DNA from: Hetaerina americana
Lineage: Eukaryota; Arthropoda; Insecta; Odonata; Calopterygidae
Length of the DNA: 64,000 nt
Reading direction: 5' to 3'
Assembly: GCA_022747635.1 (NCBI GenBank)
Contig: JAKTNV010000003.1
Coordinates: 10,349,548 to 10,413,547 of the forward strand
Shown: positions 1 through 10,379 of the stretch, piece after piece
Layout: every line of letters begins with the position of its first letter
Position numbering within the stretch: the first letter of the stretch is position 1
Notes under the pieces: model-generated
Told to the model about the DNA's origin: nothing
Database searches by the model: none
What the model saw: the letters and a program-made list of their open reading frames with translations, nothing else
Translations under genes and position numbers: made by a program

Positions 1-719
1 AATAAAGACACAAAAGTAAATATTAACAAACATAAAAAATTTTATTTGAAAGAGGATACTTTAAACTACTTCTCAACATAATCTCCAAGCAAATTAAGGC
101 ATTTGTCATAACGTGTGACAAGTTTCTGTATTCCTGCTGCATAGTCCTTCGCCGCCAGCTCATTGAGATACGCGAGGGACCCATCTTGCACAAATTTTTG
201 CATAATGCAGATGGTGTTTAACAATTTCATGAACAATTGTTCGAGAAACATTGGGAAAATGCTCACAGATGTCATCAATTGTGACGCGCCGATCGTTCCT
301 CACGAATTCGTCAACTGAGCTCACCAGTTGGTCTGTAATGACAGACGGTCTCTCCGAACGCTCATCGTCGTGTGTGTTCCCCCTCCCCATGTTGAAGTTG
401 CGACACCACCGCCGAACAGACGACTCGTCCATTACATTGTCTCCATACACCTCCTTTAATTGACGATGAATATCACATGGGCGAACGTTTCTTGCATTGA
501 GGAATTTAATCACTGCCCTCACTTCACAACTGGCGGCGTTCTCAATTTTTTTAAACATTGTAAACAATCACAGAAACAACACAGGCAATGCTAGCGTCAC
601 GCAACTTGGCTCAGAGAAGGCAGACAAGCCACTGAAGCTATCTGACCTCGTCCAGCGGCTACTCGCGTCGTCAGCACTTCATGCGGCACGAACGGGTACT
701 ACTTTCCGGATGACCCTCG
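1..719 (-). mobile_element. Internally deleted mariner copy A (left end outside window)
   Basis: Non-autonomous mariner element read on the minus strand. Its transposase 5' end and outer terminal repeat lie at the right, and the sequence ends in a perfect 33-bp terminal repeat (687-719) followed by TA at 720-721. Compared with the full-length copy at 791-2124 it lacks 581 bp; the junction is between 171 and 172. A complete derivative would be 753 bp, so the last 34 bp, carrying the other terminal repeat, lie left of base 1. It is nearly identical to the copy at 23282-24034, sharing the same deletion and the same codon change in the SGRP motif. It cannot make a functional transposase but keeps the ends needed for mobilisation in trans. 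Confidence 0.93.
66..558 (-). pseudogene. Broken mariner transposase of copy A
   Basis: The reading frame begins at the ATG at 558 and matches the N-terminal DNA-binding half of the intact transposase through residue 129 (the WVPR motif). The 581-bp deletion then shifts the frame, adding three residues and a stop (frame ends at 160). The C-terminal 40 or so residues survive out of frame, ending with the original stop at 66-68. All three catalytic aspartates are lost. Glycine 69 of the conserved SGRP linker is glutamate here, as in the copy at 23.4 kb. If translated, the fragment would be a 132-residue protein with the paired helix-turn-helix region only. Such truncated proteins can in principle act as competitors, but no evidence here shows expression. 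Confidence 0.9.
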
Positions 720-790
720 TATAACGTAACCTGAAAAGTGTGTGTGATTAAGCAAGTCGGTGGAGTGATACTGACTTTTTCCGGATGACC
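720..790. other. Junction between head-to-head mariner copies
   Basis: This 71-bp spacer separates the 5' ends of the two mariner copies. It begins with the TA that flanks copy A. It ends with TTTTCCGGATGACC (777-790), which is the reverse complement of the first part of the mariner terminal repeat. Together with the start of copy B it makes a near-perfect palindrome. Copy B therefore has no TA on its left side, unlike its right side (TA at 2125-2126). The simplest reading is a remnant end of a third mariner copy, or a deletion at a head-to-head junction. An assembly join between repeats is also possible. Confidence 0.7.
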
Positions 791-823
791 CGAGGGTCAT
801 CCGGAAAGTAGTACCCGTTCGTG
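791..823 (+). repeat. Left mariner terminal inverted repeat
   Basis: 33 bp identical in inverse orientation to 2092-2124, and to the ends of the copies at 719 and at 23282/24034. It is the expected binding and cleavage site of the transposase encoded just downstream. Confidence 0.95.
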
Positions 824-951
824 CCGCATGAAGTGCTGACGACGCGAGTAGCCGCTGGACGAGGTCAGATAGCTTCAGTGGCTTGTCTGCCTTCTCTGAG
901 CCAAGTTGCGTGACGCTAGCATTGCCTGTGTTGTTTCTGTGATTGTTTACA

Positions 952-2025
952 ATGTTTAAAAAAATTGAGAACGCCGCCAGTTGTGAAGTGAGGGCAGTGA
1001 TTAAATTCCTCAATGCAAGAAACGTTCGCCCATGTGATATTCATCGCCAATTAAAGGAGGTGTATGGAGACAATGTAATGGACGAGTCGTCTGTTCGGCG
1101 GTGGTGTCGCAACTTCAACATGGGGAGGGGGAACACACACGACGATGAGCGTTCGGGGAGACCGTCTGTCATTACAGACCAACTGGTGAGCTCAGTTGAC
1201 GAATTCGTGAGGAACGATCGGCGCGTCACAATTGATGACATCTGTGAGCATTTTCCCAATGTTTCTCGAACAATTGTTCATGAAATTGTTAAACACCATC
1301 TGCATTATGCAAAAATTTGTGCAAGATGGGTCCCTCGCAAGCTTACAGATGAGCACAAAACCAAGCGTATGGCTGCAGCACTGACGTTTTTGGGACGTTA
1401 TTCTGATGAAGGAGACTCTTTCTTGACTCGCATAATTACTGGTGACGAAACATGGGTTTGTTATGCATCACCTGAGAGTAAACGACAGTCAATGGAGTGG
1501 CATCATGCTCATTCACCAAACAAACCAAAAAAATTCAAGACAGTTCTGTCCACCAGGAAACTCATGGCAACCATTTTCTGGGATCGACGAGGTGTATTGC
1601 TTATTGATTTTATGGCCCGTGGAGACACTATTAATGCCAATGCGTATTGTGAAACATTAAAGAAATTACGGCGGGCAATACAAAATCGGCGGCGAGGTCT
1701 ATTGTCTACTGGTGTCATTCTCGTTCATGACAATGCCAGGCCTCATGCAGCTGGGATAACACAAAAACTTTTGCAGCAATTCAAATGGGAAACTTTCGAC
1801 CATCCACTGTATAGCCCGGACTTGGCCCCTTCAGATTTTCATCTCTTTACAAAGCTTAAAGACTTTTTGGCAGGAAAAAGATTTGACAGCGATGAAGAAC
1901 TTAAAGAAGGAGTGACCCTGTATCTCAATGAGCTGGCGGCGAAGGACTATGCAGCAGGAATACAGAAACTTGTCACACGTTATGACAAATGCCTTAATTT
2001 GCTTGGAGATTATGTTGAGAAGTAG
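952..2025 (+). CDS. Mariner transposase, D,D34D, intact
   Basis: Cut-and-paste DNA transposase of 357 residues, close to the roughly 345-350 usual for mariner. Residues 1-110 form the bipartite helix-turn-helix DNA-binding region, with the SGRP linker at 68-71. WVPRKLT (126-132) is the mariner linker motif. The catalytic triad is D165 (in TGDETWV), D260 (in VHDNARPH) and D295 (in SPDLAPSD), with 34 residues between the second and third aspartates, the mariner signature. I chose the ATG at 952 because an upstream in-frame start would be TTG, and because MFKK is where the related copies begin. The frame has no internal stop or shift, so the protein could be active and could act on the deleted copies, which keep the same ends. 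Confidence 0.96.
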   Translation: MFKKIENAASCEVRAVIKFLNARNVRPCDIHRQLKEVYGDNVMDESSVRRWCRNFNMGRGNTHDDERSGRPSVITDQLVSSVDEFVRNDRRVTIDDICEHFPNVSRTIVHEIVKHHLHYAKICARWVPRKLTDEHKTKRMAAALTFLGRYSDEGDSFLTRIITGDETWVCYASPESKRQSMEWHHAHSPNKPKKFKTVLSTRKLMATIFWDRRGVLLIDFMARGDTINANAYCETLKKLRRAIQNRRRGLLSTGVILVHDNARPHAAGITQKLLQQFKWETFDHPLYSPDLAPSDFHLFTKLKDFLAGKRFDSDEELKEGVTLYLNELAAKDYAAGIQKLVTRYDKCLNLLGDYVEK

Positions 2026-2091
2026 TTTAAAGTATCCTCTTTCAAATAAAATTTTTTATGTTTGTTAATATTTACTTTTGTGTCTTTATTT

Positions 2092-2124
2092 CACGAACGG
2101 GTACTACTTTCCGGATGACCCTCG
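2092..2124 (-). repeat. Right mariner terminal inverted repeat
   Basis: Perfect inverted match to 791-823, followed directly by TA (2125-2126), the expected half of the target-site duplication. Confidence 0.95.
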
Positions 2125-2126
2125 TA

Positions 2127-3642
2127 TATTCTTTTGGGTTTAATTTGGAGTGTAACAAGCTCAGTAACTTTAAGTCTAGTTAGGCGTTAAGTGAGGAAAA
2201 CATTTGTGAGATCAAGTAAAGTAAATATTTCCTTATATTAGGATGCAAACCTTAAAGGAAATGAAGACTCTGTTGGACCAACTCAAGACATAAATGCTTT
2301 ATCAGCATTATAATTTTAGAAAAATAGAAAGGAAAACCCTTCGAGGAAGGTCAGAGTAACAACCGGCTGGCCAAGATAATAAAGATCGGTGAACCGGAAT
2401 CTTCCGTCTTTGCTTGAGAGAGCATTGAAAAGAGAGGAATAGATGTACGCAGTAGTTTTTGCATTGAAATACTAATTAAGATCGAATTACATTAAAATTC
2501 ATTTCATACCTAAATGAAGACATTCGTCATGAAAAGATGAAGTTGTTAATTCAAATTTTCATGTGTTCAAAGTTGCTTATCACTAATAATTCTAAGAAAC
2601 GCTACTACGTGCTTCCGCGGGTATTTTTTTCATCCCAACAAGTTTTCATCCCAAAGTTCGGTTTTATAGGTGAGGATAGAGCGAACCTAGTACTAAGCCG
2701 TAAGTAAATATTTATTACTGAAAATTAATATCTTTTTCAGTCGCTCTTGATTTAAGTCCCGCCAATGTAGCTGGAAATATTGATGTCCACCTAAAATAAT
2801 AAATGCCCTTCAACTTCGATGTTTAATTTAACTTTTCTACTCCGTGGGAATCTCGTTATTTTATTCTTCTTGATTTCATCCACATCCCGTTCCTGTCGCA
2901 CTTATCGACTCTGAAGAGACCTGGAGACGAATGCAATCCCCCATTTGAATTGCTAATTGGATTACTAAACTTTAAAACTTTTGTTTTCCTTTAATTAGCA
3001 TGGATTACGAAGTCGTATCAAATTAAAGTAAGGCGTGAAAGAGGTGACGTGAATATGTCCGTGATATTGCCAAGACCTAATTACGTACTAGTATTATCGT
3101 ATTTGTAAAGGAGCGGGTTTCTCGTTGGAATAACGTCATCGTGCAAATCACAGCTGCTTCCGAGACAGGTTATTTTCTTGCTAAAAGAGTGGAAAATTAC
3201 CAGCTCTGTAAATGGTAAAGCTTCCAGGCATCGGGATTCCTTCTTCTTACCAGCTGAACCTGTTTCTTTCCACTTATGCGTTTTACATAATTTAGAATTT
3301 CATTCCCAAGGGTAAAGACTCTTTCATACATAAATCTCTCTCGGAAAGTAGGCAAAGAAGGTTATAATGGTTCAACTAGACGGATAAGCAGAAATTTTGT
3401 AAAATATTTCGCACAGCCAAAAAAATATAATTACATGTCTTCGCCATTGAGTCCATCATTCTCTAAGATTTTGGAAATTCCTATGAGAAATAAATTCCAG
3501 AAGTTGTTATAATGCATGATTTTAAAAACAATAATCGGGAAAAGTTTCGGCAAAATATATTTATTTCAGATATTGCTTAATTGCCTCAAAATTCTTCCTA
3601 GTACGTACATCCCTTGAGCGTTCGCACTCTTTTAACCGTGGC
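2127..3642. other. AT-rich non-coding stretch, nothing recognised
   Basis: No open frame with family resemblance, no clear inverted or tandem repeat and no tRNA-like sequence was seen between the mariner elements. Likely intergenic or intronic. Confidence 0.5.
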
Positions 3643-3900
3643 TTATCCGCGACTCGAAGGCTCCCTGGTAGGTGGATTCCGGAAGGTACGCGTGCAAGCT
3701 TCTTTGATGGCCCTCAGGGTCCTATCGTGGCGTTCTTTGAGAGAAAATTTCACTTTAAGGAATAGGAAGTAGAGTTCTGGTGCCAAGTTGGGACTGGAAG
3801 GGGGTTGAGGACTCGTCACGATGCCGCTGCAAAAGGTCATTGCAAACTGACACTCGACTCTGCTCTTGGTCGTCCGTTCAGACCTTCAGGACGAGTTTAG
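3643..3900 (-). pseudogene. Decayed mariner-type transposase relic
   Basis: On the minus strand, the frame ending at 3643 reads SPNLAPELYFLFLKVKFSLK and continues with RTLRAIKEACTRTFRN. This matches the region around the third catalytic aspartate of mariner transposases (SPDLAPxDxFLFxxLKxxLKG...IKEAxTRxL). The aspartate positions are degraded (N and E). Just upstream in another frame is RVSVCNDLLQRHRDES, which resembles the segment before the first catalytic aspartate. The catalytic core between them is missing, so this is an old internally deleted, frameshifted copy, and clearly a different and older family than the copies at 1-2124. No terminal repeats were found. Confidence 0.55.
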
Positions 3901-4889
3901 CTCAGATCTTTCGCACATTTTTCAAATTTTAAGTGATTATGGTGTGCCTTGTCATCTTATCAATGCCACCTTGATCTGCCTTTATCTGCATACTTAACCG
4001 ACGGTCTGCATTCAGCAATTTTACGCGCACGTCAGGTGAAAATTGCTACCGATAATTTTTAAACAAACCTTGTATGTCCTTTATACAGTTTTCCCGCCTG
4101 GTAATCTTATGTATTTTTGAATTTATCAAATTTTATATCATAATTTGACTATGAATTTTGATGACGTATTCTCTGTGTAGCCATAACATATATAGCGAGT
4201 AAATTGTGTGTACATTTCGTATCTATAGTTATGACTCATCTACCTTTTTGCCACTTGTGCGAAATAGTTTACACCTACCACTACCTTGCATAAAGATATA
4301 CCCACCAAATTGATATTTGCGTTATCCTGGAATAGAACTCTTCCCAATGGCCAAGGAAAGCTTTTATTCTCTATTTCTCAAGTATATTTTTATCAAATAA
4401 GAAGAAAGACTCCAGACTCGAGTTTTATGACATATGTTTGGCACTTAAACGTTTCAAAGTACGTCGTGTAGGGTCTACGTATACAATTTTGTACCATGCT
4501 GGACTGTAACGGCACCCCTAAGCAGCATAAATACCTATTTTCTTATCGTATTTTTTTTCTTTACCTTCTTATGGTGTCTACCCCAGTTTGTCTTGGTCAT
4601 ATGCCTCAAATAAGAGGATACTTACTGTGCATTTTTATATATCCTCTGATTATTTGCTCCATAGGAATCAAATAATCCTTCACAATGATATGCTTCCTTC
4701 ATAAACTTCGTTAAAGACAGCAAAATTTTCTTTCTCGTAGTCTCAAATGTTTTTCTCGGATTTTATGAAAAAGATCCTACTTAAGTAAGGAGAGATATGC
4801 AGGAGTTGTGGAAGGAATTAATAACCTCGAAATCGTCCAAAATTAAACTCTTGTCAATAAATAAGCGGACGGGTGAGTTAAATAAAAAT
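3901..4889. other. AT-rich non-coding stretch, nothing recognised
   Basis: Short chance open frames only. No repeat, RNA gene or family match seen. Confidence 0.5.
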
Positions 4890-5560
4890 AATGATGGCGA
4901 CATTAAAACGAAATGCCTCCCGGTATTCTCGACGACGCCCCGGGCTCATTCCACCCAAACCTTCTTCATTCTTTCATTCATCTTCACATTCTCACCAACC
5001 CGCCCCCTCCTCAGGCGTGCCGGGCCCCTTTCTCGCCCCACTCACCCGGAATCCTCACTCCCGGAGTTTCCACACGCTCGCCTATCCTGATATTTCCCCT
5101 TGGCACCCCCCCTCACCTAAGCCCCTTCCGCCAACCCCGTTCCCATCCCTTCGCATTCTCGTGTTGGGGTTCCTTGCGTGGAATCCCGCGCGGGTGGCAT
5201 TCAGAGATGACCTTCTCTCCAACAGGAAAGACTTCCTCCACCTCCTCCGCCCTTCCCGTCTACCCCTGACATTGCTCCCACTCTCGCATTGCCCTCCCAC
5301 CTACCCTCCAAGACCAATATCCTCCTCCTCGGTCTCTCTCTCTCTCCATACAGAAAAAAAGCACCCTCCCCCTTATGACGAACATGATTTTCGTCTCCCC
5401 GGCGCACCGTCTTCTCCAACCCTTCCGTCGAGAGAATCCTCATTTCTTCCCGTTCTCTCCTCATACCTTCTTCCTTCGACAAACCCTCCTTTCCCACTCA
5501 CCCGCTCACCCTTCCTCCTCCCTTAGGTGTCTCCCCGCTCGTCCCTTGCATTTTCTCCGC
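4890..5560. other. GC-rich pyrimidine-skewed island
   Basis: The plus strand is strongly C/T-rich with many short purine-poor runs, so translation in any frame gives proline/serine/leucine-rich or arginine/glycine/glutamate-rich low-complexity peptides. These open frames (up to about 210 codons) result from skewed composition, with no domain. The edges against AT-rich DNA are fairly sharp. One of a series of such islands in the window. Confidence 0.6.
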
Positions 5561-8500
5561 TTCGATTCACCGAGCGCCCCTTGGGATAGCCTCGGGAGTA
5601 AAGGGGGACTCTTTCATATCTTCCATATGAATATTACGCTGCTCCGCCCAATTTTCATGCAGGGCTGAGTCTGGAGTAATTTTCTACCATTGGAGCCAAG
5701 TTTATTTTTTTCCTTCTTCCTTTCCTGCCCACTATTATTCCTTCTCGTTTTAATTTTTTTCTTTCCTTATCTCTATACCTTTCTATCAACCTGCTACCCT
5801 TTCTGACATACTCGTTGTCGTCTTCAAACTTTTTCGGCGATTAGGTGTATGCGAAGATTTCATATGTGCATCGTTTTTCAATGGCAAATTGACTTAAGAG
5901 GACATCTTTGATTTCTTTCGTTAATTTTTTAAATAGTTGGTGTCATGATTTTGTGGGCGCGGTTGGTATCGCGATCATTAGCCTGTCGTAAAGAAAAAAT
6001 GTCAGCAAACTAAACGACATTACGTCTGTTTCATGTTTGTTTAAAAATGATTGTCTGCATAATCTATGCCTATTAAAGCATAATTAGTAATATTTTTGTG
6101 TTTCTAACACATTTATACCGATTTGATTCCTCCGAAATGCTTTAGATTCTTTTGTTTGTGAAAAAATGGGTCCTTCATGATGTCGGTTATGCATGGAAGC
6201 GAGAGAATTTTCGTTTTCAAAATGAAAATATCTTTGTTTAATCTACTTTAATTTATTTTGGCCAATCCATGGTTTTATATAAAAAATGTCATTTTTATTG
6301 ACAAGGAGGACAGTCTAGATGTTGAAACCGGGTAGACCACCTAAAATGTTATACAATTTAGATGGTCTACACATTCAAACATTTCGATAACGATTGCTAC
6401 TTTCCACATAGTGATGGCGCCTGAGAGCTTGAATTATCCGAAGAATCGTTTTTTCACTGTCGAATTAAATTAAAACCAAATCAAGAGAATCGGTAGTAAG
6501 CTGCATTTAAATCGCTTCGCCAAAGGTTTGCGTAAATTAAATGAGTAATTAATTAGCAATGATCCTTTTTTAATATTAATGGTACCGATGCGCCTTTATC
6601 AAATCGAATGTATTGAATTCACGTGAATATTTAGTGTTAAAGAGTGTCTCAAAAAATCTCATCATTTGGTACATGTATTTTTTTCCATATTTTGCCTAAA
6701 ATATCTTGATCGTATATTGTTCCAAGAAATAGTTCAGTAAAAGGGATAAAGCTGATTTTAAGGGTGATAAATTTGTGGAATCGCGCTTTCATAAGAATTT
6801 ATTAATTTTTGTAGTATCCCACGCTATTGTGGAACATTAAAAAAAATGCATATGTCCATAATCAAAGGGGCATTTCCGATGAATGTTTTCCTTAAATATT
6901 CTCGGAAAATGTAGATTTTGAGCCCTATATCTGTCTACTATATCTGCACGAGTTCTCGTCGAATCTTCATTTATTAATTAGCAAGTAACGAAAATCGTAG
7001 CTACTTTCATAGTAACTTCAATTAAGATATTCTTTATCCATATTCTTATTCATTTGCGGACTAATCTGAAAACCAATAAAAAATCCTAAAATCTACTATT
7101 TAGCCTAATAATGAGCCTCCAAAAAGCATGTCGTATGGAATACATGGACAATTTGAAGATTGGGTGGTATGACTTTACGCATGACCTGCAATGCGACACG
7201 CTTCCAGGGATAAAGGTAAGAGTGCTTCTGGATCTGAGCCCGTAGTAGGACCAATTTTCAGGATTGAACGCCAATATTTGAATGGTATTTTTGAGTTCAA
7301 TTCCATACGATGGACAGTACCTCGCGCGATTACACGTTATGTGGGTACTCCGTGTGAGGGTATCTGCTAAACGTTCTATCTTTATTTAGATAGGGGAGTT
7401 ATGTATACACCTTTGGATTTCATTCAAATATCAGCTACTTTAAAGAATAAATGGAAGTTTTAAACGCCGTATTCTGCTTGAACATGGTCCATGTACCACA
7501 TTACAGTTTTAATTTCCGTACAAACTCTTGCATCTTATTGCCTCGCCAAGCTCCACTTTCAAAAGAAAGCCTTCTCCAAGTTTATATTTAAGTTGGAGAT
7601 ACTTTTGTGATGAAAACCCTTCAAGAAAATCTGAGGATATGGCGAAGTCAGAACGCTTAAAATAGCGTGGTAATCTTTTTTAGGGGAATGCGATGAGAAG
7701 ATTCTCGTCAGTGAAGGTGTAAAAAATACGGATCTCATTTAGAGCAGAGTGAGCGTTTTCCTTGAATGGCAAAAATTGTAGGTGAAAGATGAGATTGAAA
7801 AAGTTATGGAACTGATATTTTCGCACTATTTCGATCTTTATAAGTGATTGTAACGAGAGGAAACTACAAAGGAATTCAATTTTACAGCAACACTATAAAC
7901 TTTAAGTAGTCGTTGAAGTATTGAAGGCAATTTAAATGGCGGTACTTTTTATTTCTTGTTTCCTTTGTATGTAATAAATTTATTTAGAAACAATGTATGT
8001 GATTACGTGCGTCGAAAAAACTCCTGGCGTGATGTCTAGGCTAAGGTTCATGTATTTCTGTACTCATGCTCCCAATGCCCTCCTCCTAAATGAAATGCTT
8101 GAGTTCTTACTTCAGAGATGAAAAGAAAGATTTTTACTTTCTTCTATGTAGAGTGTCTATAGCTCCGGGCTATTCGTATTGTCCTGAAATATTCCCCAGA
8201 ATATTGACCACTTACTTAATTGTGGCCAGTATTTAAAGTTGCATGATTATAACTCAGAGCATTTTTAATATTAGAGGGTGAGTTTTATTTAGGATTTTTA
8301 TAATAGTTTGTGTTCGGCGTGTTTGAAAAATGCTCAAAAAAATTAAGATGCAGATTTCTGAATCTTAAATGCAGCATTTCAGTATGGTATGAGATGGATA
8401 GCTCATGAATGCTGAGAACAACAACCTTCTCACGTCCATTTGGAATTCAAGGAGTGAATTGACATTGATTGAATTGAATTGACATGACATTGATTACTAA

Positions 8501-8639
8501 TTTTCAAAACTTACACTCAGACTAAACATAATGGGTGTCAAAATCAGCAATGAAGAACTGTAATCGTTACTTGTAGCGCATTGCAAAACAGTGCCATTTG
8601 AACAAGATGGGAATTAATCATGGTGCAACGAATTTAATG
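5561..8639. other. AT-rich non-coding stretch
   Basis: Apart from the hairpin at 6320-6381 I see no repeats, RNA genes or protein relics here. Confidence 0.5.
6320..6381. repeat. Imperfect inverted repeat (hairpin)
   Basis: Arms of about 25 bp at 6320-6345 and 6357-6381, sharing the core GTAGACCA / TGGTCTAC, flank a short loop. The arms pair at most positions. No transposon-type target duplication is obvious. It could be a small non-autonomous element remnant or a transcribed hairpin. Confidence 0.45.
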
Positions 8640-9200
8640 AGATTCTTAAGAAATATAAAGGTTGAAATAACATTTGACATATTAACAGAAGAGGTAAAAC
8701 AGTTCACTTATTGGTGAATTGTTTTGAGTAAAGGTGGGCAGAGTGCTAGGGGCGTTAAAAGGAGAATTGCGTTAATAAATATGAGTTAACAAAGAGGCAG
8801 GAGTTGATGACAGGCACTGTAAATAAAGATGTAAAGAAAAGACCAATGAAAATTTTAATATGGAACGTATTTTCGTAGGGTTCAGGTACTGGTTTGCTGA
8901 TGCAAGAGGATATATTGGAGGCTCTAGAGATTTTAATGAGAATAAGAATGGAGGAAAGTAAATGTTTGAACAGGAAAACAAACGATTAAGTTATAGTTAA
9001 GATAAGGGAATAGATAAGGCTATTTCGGGAAGATCCAAGCAGGAAGAAGAGGAAATGCAAAGGTCATTAAGAGACGATTTAATACGATTGAGTTTAGAAA
9101 CGAGAGACGTTAAAAAAGGAAGATATTAGGCATTTTGGGTATAGTTAATCGACGCAGGATATATGCACGATATTTGTGATATCAGATATAGGGTTTAAGT
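8640..9200 (+). pseudogene. LINE reverse-transcriptase C-terminal relic
   Basis: Pieces in shifting plus-strand frames match the thumb/C-terminal part of a common arthropod non-LTR retrotransposon ORF2. They include EEVKQFTYW then SKGGQSARGVKRRIAL (the usual motif is VKQFTYLG...REIKRRIALAK), then KDVKKRPMKILIWNV (usually KDVKKRxxKTLIWSV), LMQEDI then LEALEILMRIRMEES (usually RLEAFEMWIWRRM), and NRKTND (usually KTNEEVL). The order and spacing agree with the family. Several stops and frameshifts show long decay. No 5' part, poly-A tail or target duplication is recognisable. Confidence 0.65.
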
Positions 9201-9842
9201 ATACATTGTGTCATGTTAGTCCGAGCTTAGGAGTGAAGCAGAGTTTAGGGCCAGGTTCCATTCAATCTATCCTTATCCGGTGTATTGCGGCTATTATAAT
9301 AATATTTTCGATGATCGCCTTAAAAGTCTGATTTTTGTGTCAGTTTTACTAACCGTAACATCAATATTACCTATTTAAAAATGACTGAAAAATGAAATGC
9401 CTACAAGAGCCTACATACGTTTTCGGGGCATTAAAGGTATTCGAATGAAATGAATGTATAAGGGAGTTATTATATTTTAACATCTTGGTCGCATTGAGAG
9501 CATGAGGCGAAGTGGTACTTGATGGAAAAAATATCAATGTGAATTTGTTTAAATTGGAAAAAATTTAATTTAAGGGCTCAGAATAATGAAATCTAATAAT
9601 ATTTGAGTAAATCTTTCAGTCCTATGGAAAGAAATATAACTACAAGAGACAACAGAGGATAAGGGGATCGGAAAAACTCGGATGGTCGACCCTAGATTTA
9701 GGAAGAAAATTCTGATGAAGTCCCTTAAAACGGTACAGGGGGCACAATTTTACTTCTGGCACTGGAAGTATTTTTCGGGTCCACATTATACGAAGTGTTC
9801 AGACATTTTGTATTTTTGTAGATTAAGGCTACCCAGTGAAAT
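9201..9842. other. AT-rich non-coding stretch, nothing recognised
   Basis: No family match or repeat before the tRNA-like repeat that begins near 9843. Confidence 0.5.
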
Positions 9843-10048
9843 TTCCAAACAAACTGCGGGGGATGCCGCGGCATTAACTTTTAACGGAGTCATCCGCTAA
9901 TGTGCATTTCAATGCAACAATTTCAGAGTTTAAGAGGACGCCTCGATAGCTTAACTGGCTTAAGCACACGACCGGATATTGAGGGATCTGGGTTCGAATC
10001 CCAGTCAAGGCGAATGATTTTAACACTCTGAAATTGTTGCATTGAAAT
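9843..10048. repeat. Foldback repeat with tRNA-like core (copy 1)
   Basis: A tRNA-like core lies between inverted arms. The inner 24 bp of the arms (9906-9929 and 10025-10048) are perfect complements. The left arm continues outward to about 9843. This outer part is matched in inverse orientation by the right arm of the second copy (61617-61705), although in this copy the right side stops after 24 bp. The complete parent therefore had arms of about 85-90 bp around the core. I do not recognise the family. It may be a tRNA-derived SINE captured in, or evolved into, a foldback/MITE-like element. Confidence 0.75.
9940..10012 (+). other. tRNA-like sequence with A and B boxes (not a functional tRNA)
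   Basis: The 73-nt core folds into an approximate cloverleaf: acceptor GCCTCGA / TCAAGGC with one mismatch, a D arm around TAGCTTAACTGG (fits the Pol III A box), an anticodon arm with loop CCGGATA, and a T arm containing GGTTCGAATCC (perfect B box). Position 33 of the anticodon loop is C rather than the universal U, the anticodon stem has a mismatch and there is no intron or conserved identity set. I therefore call it a tRNA-derived promoter module of a repeat, not a tRNA gene. The second copy at 61536-61607 has a better-paired anticodon stem but a 2-nt deletion in the A box. Confidence 0.75.
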
Positions 10049-10379
10049 ACTCAGTTAAAATTATAGTTCATCTCAGATCGATTTTAATTCTCGTTCTTCC
10101 ATTGCTGTTGCACTCAAAGGAATTGAAGGTTATATCCCCAAGTCATTCAGGCACGAGGCACTGTTGCCATTTACAACTCCTCCTGAAATTAATATCTTTG
10201 ATTAGGTGCATAATTAGAGACTGGTTATCATAAACCTCCTTTCACGCCCCCCCCCATATAGGATATGGCGTAATTTAATAGCAAAACCTGTGTTAGATTC
10301 TGAAGTGCGGTGATAAAAGACCTTTGAAACACGTTTTAATAGCATAGCTGGGCATAGTGCGGAATTTCGGTCATTTGAT

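Larger units (their letters stand above)
791..2124 (+). mobile_element. Full-length mariner element (copy B)
   Basis: A complete Tc1/mariner-superfamily DNA transposon, 1334 bp. It has 33-bp perfect terminal inverted repeats beginning CGAGGGTCATCCGG (791-823 and 2092-2124) and a single intronless transposase gene. The right flank is TA, the mariner target; the left flank is not, see the junction entry. The 5' leader is 128 bp and the 3' trailer contains AATAAA at 2045-2050. Near-identity to copies A and C outside their deletion, an open reading frame and perfect terminal repeats suggest recent activity. Members of this family cut and paste into TA dinucleotides. Confidence 0.95.

Noticed and set aside
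699..1013. Minus-strand frame of 104 codons across the mariner junction
   Set aside because: Antisense to mariner leader sequence and repeated at the other copies.
4891..5526. Open frame of 211 codons on the plus strand
   Set aside because: Proline/serine-rich low complexity caused by C/T skew. Overlapping frames are also open and no domain is present.
9940..10012. A functional tRNA gene
   Set aside because: Anticodon loop lacks U33, stems are mismatched and the unit is part of a dispersed repeat with inverted arms.
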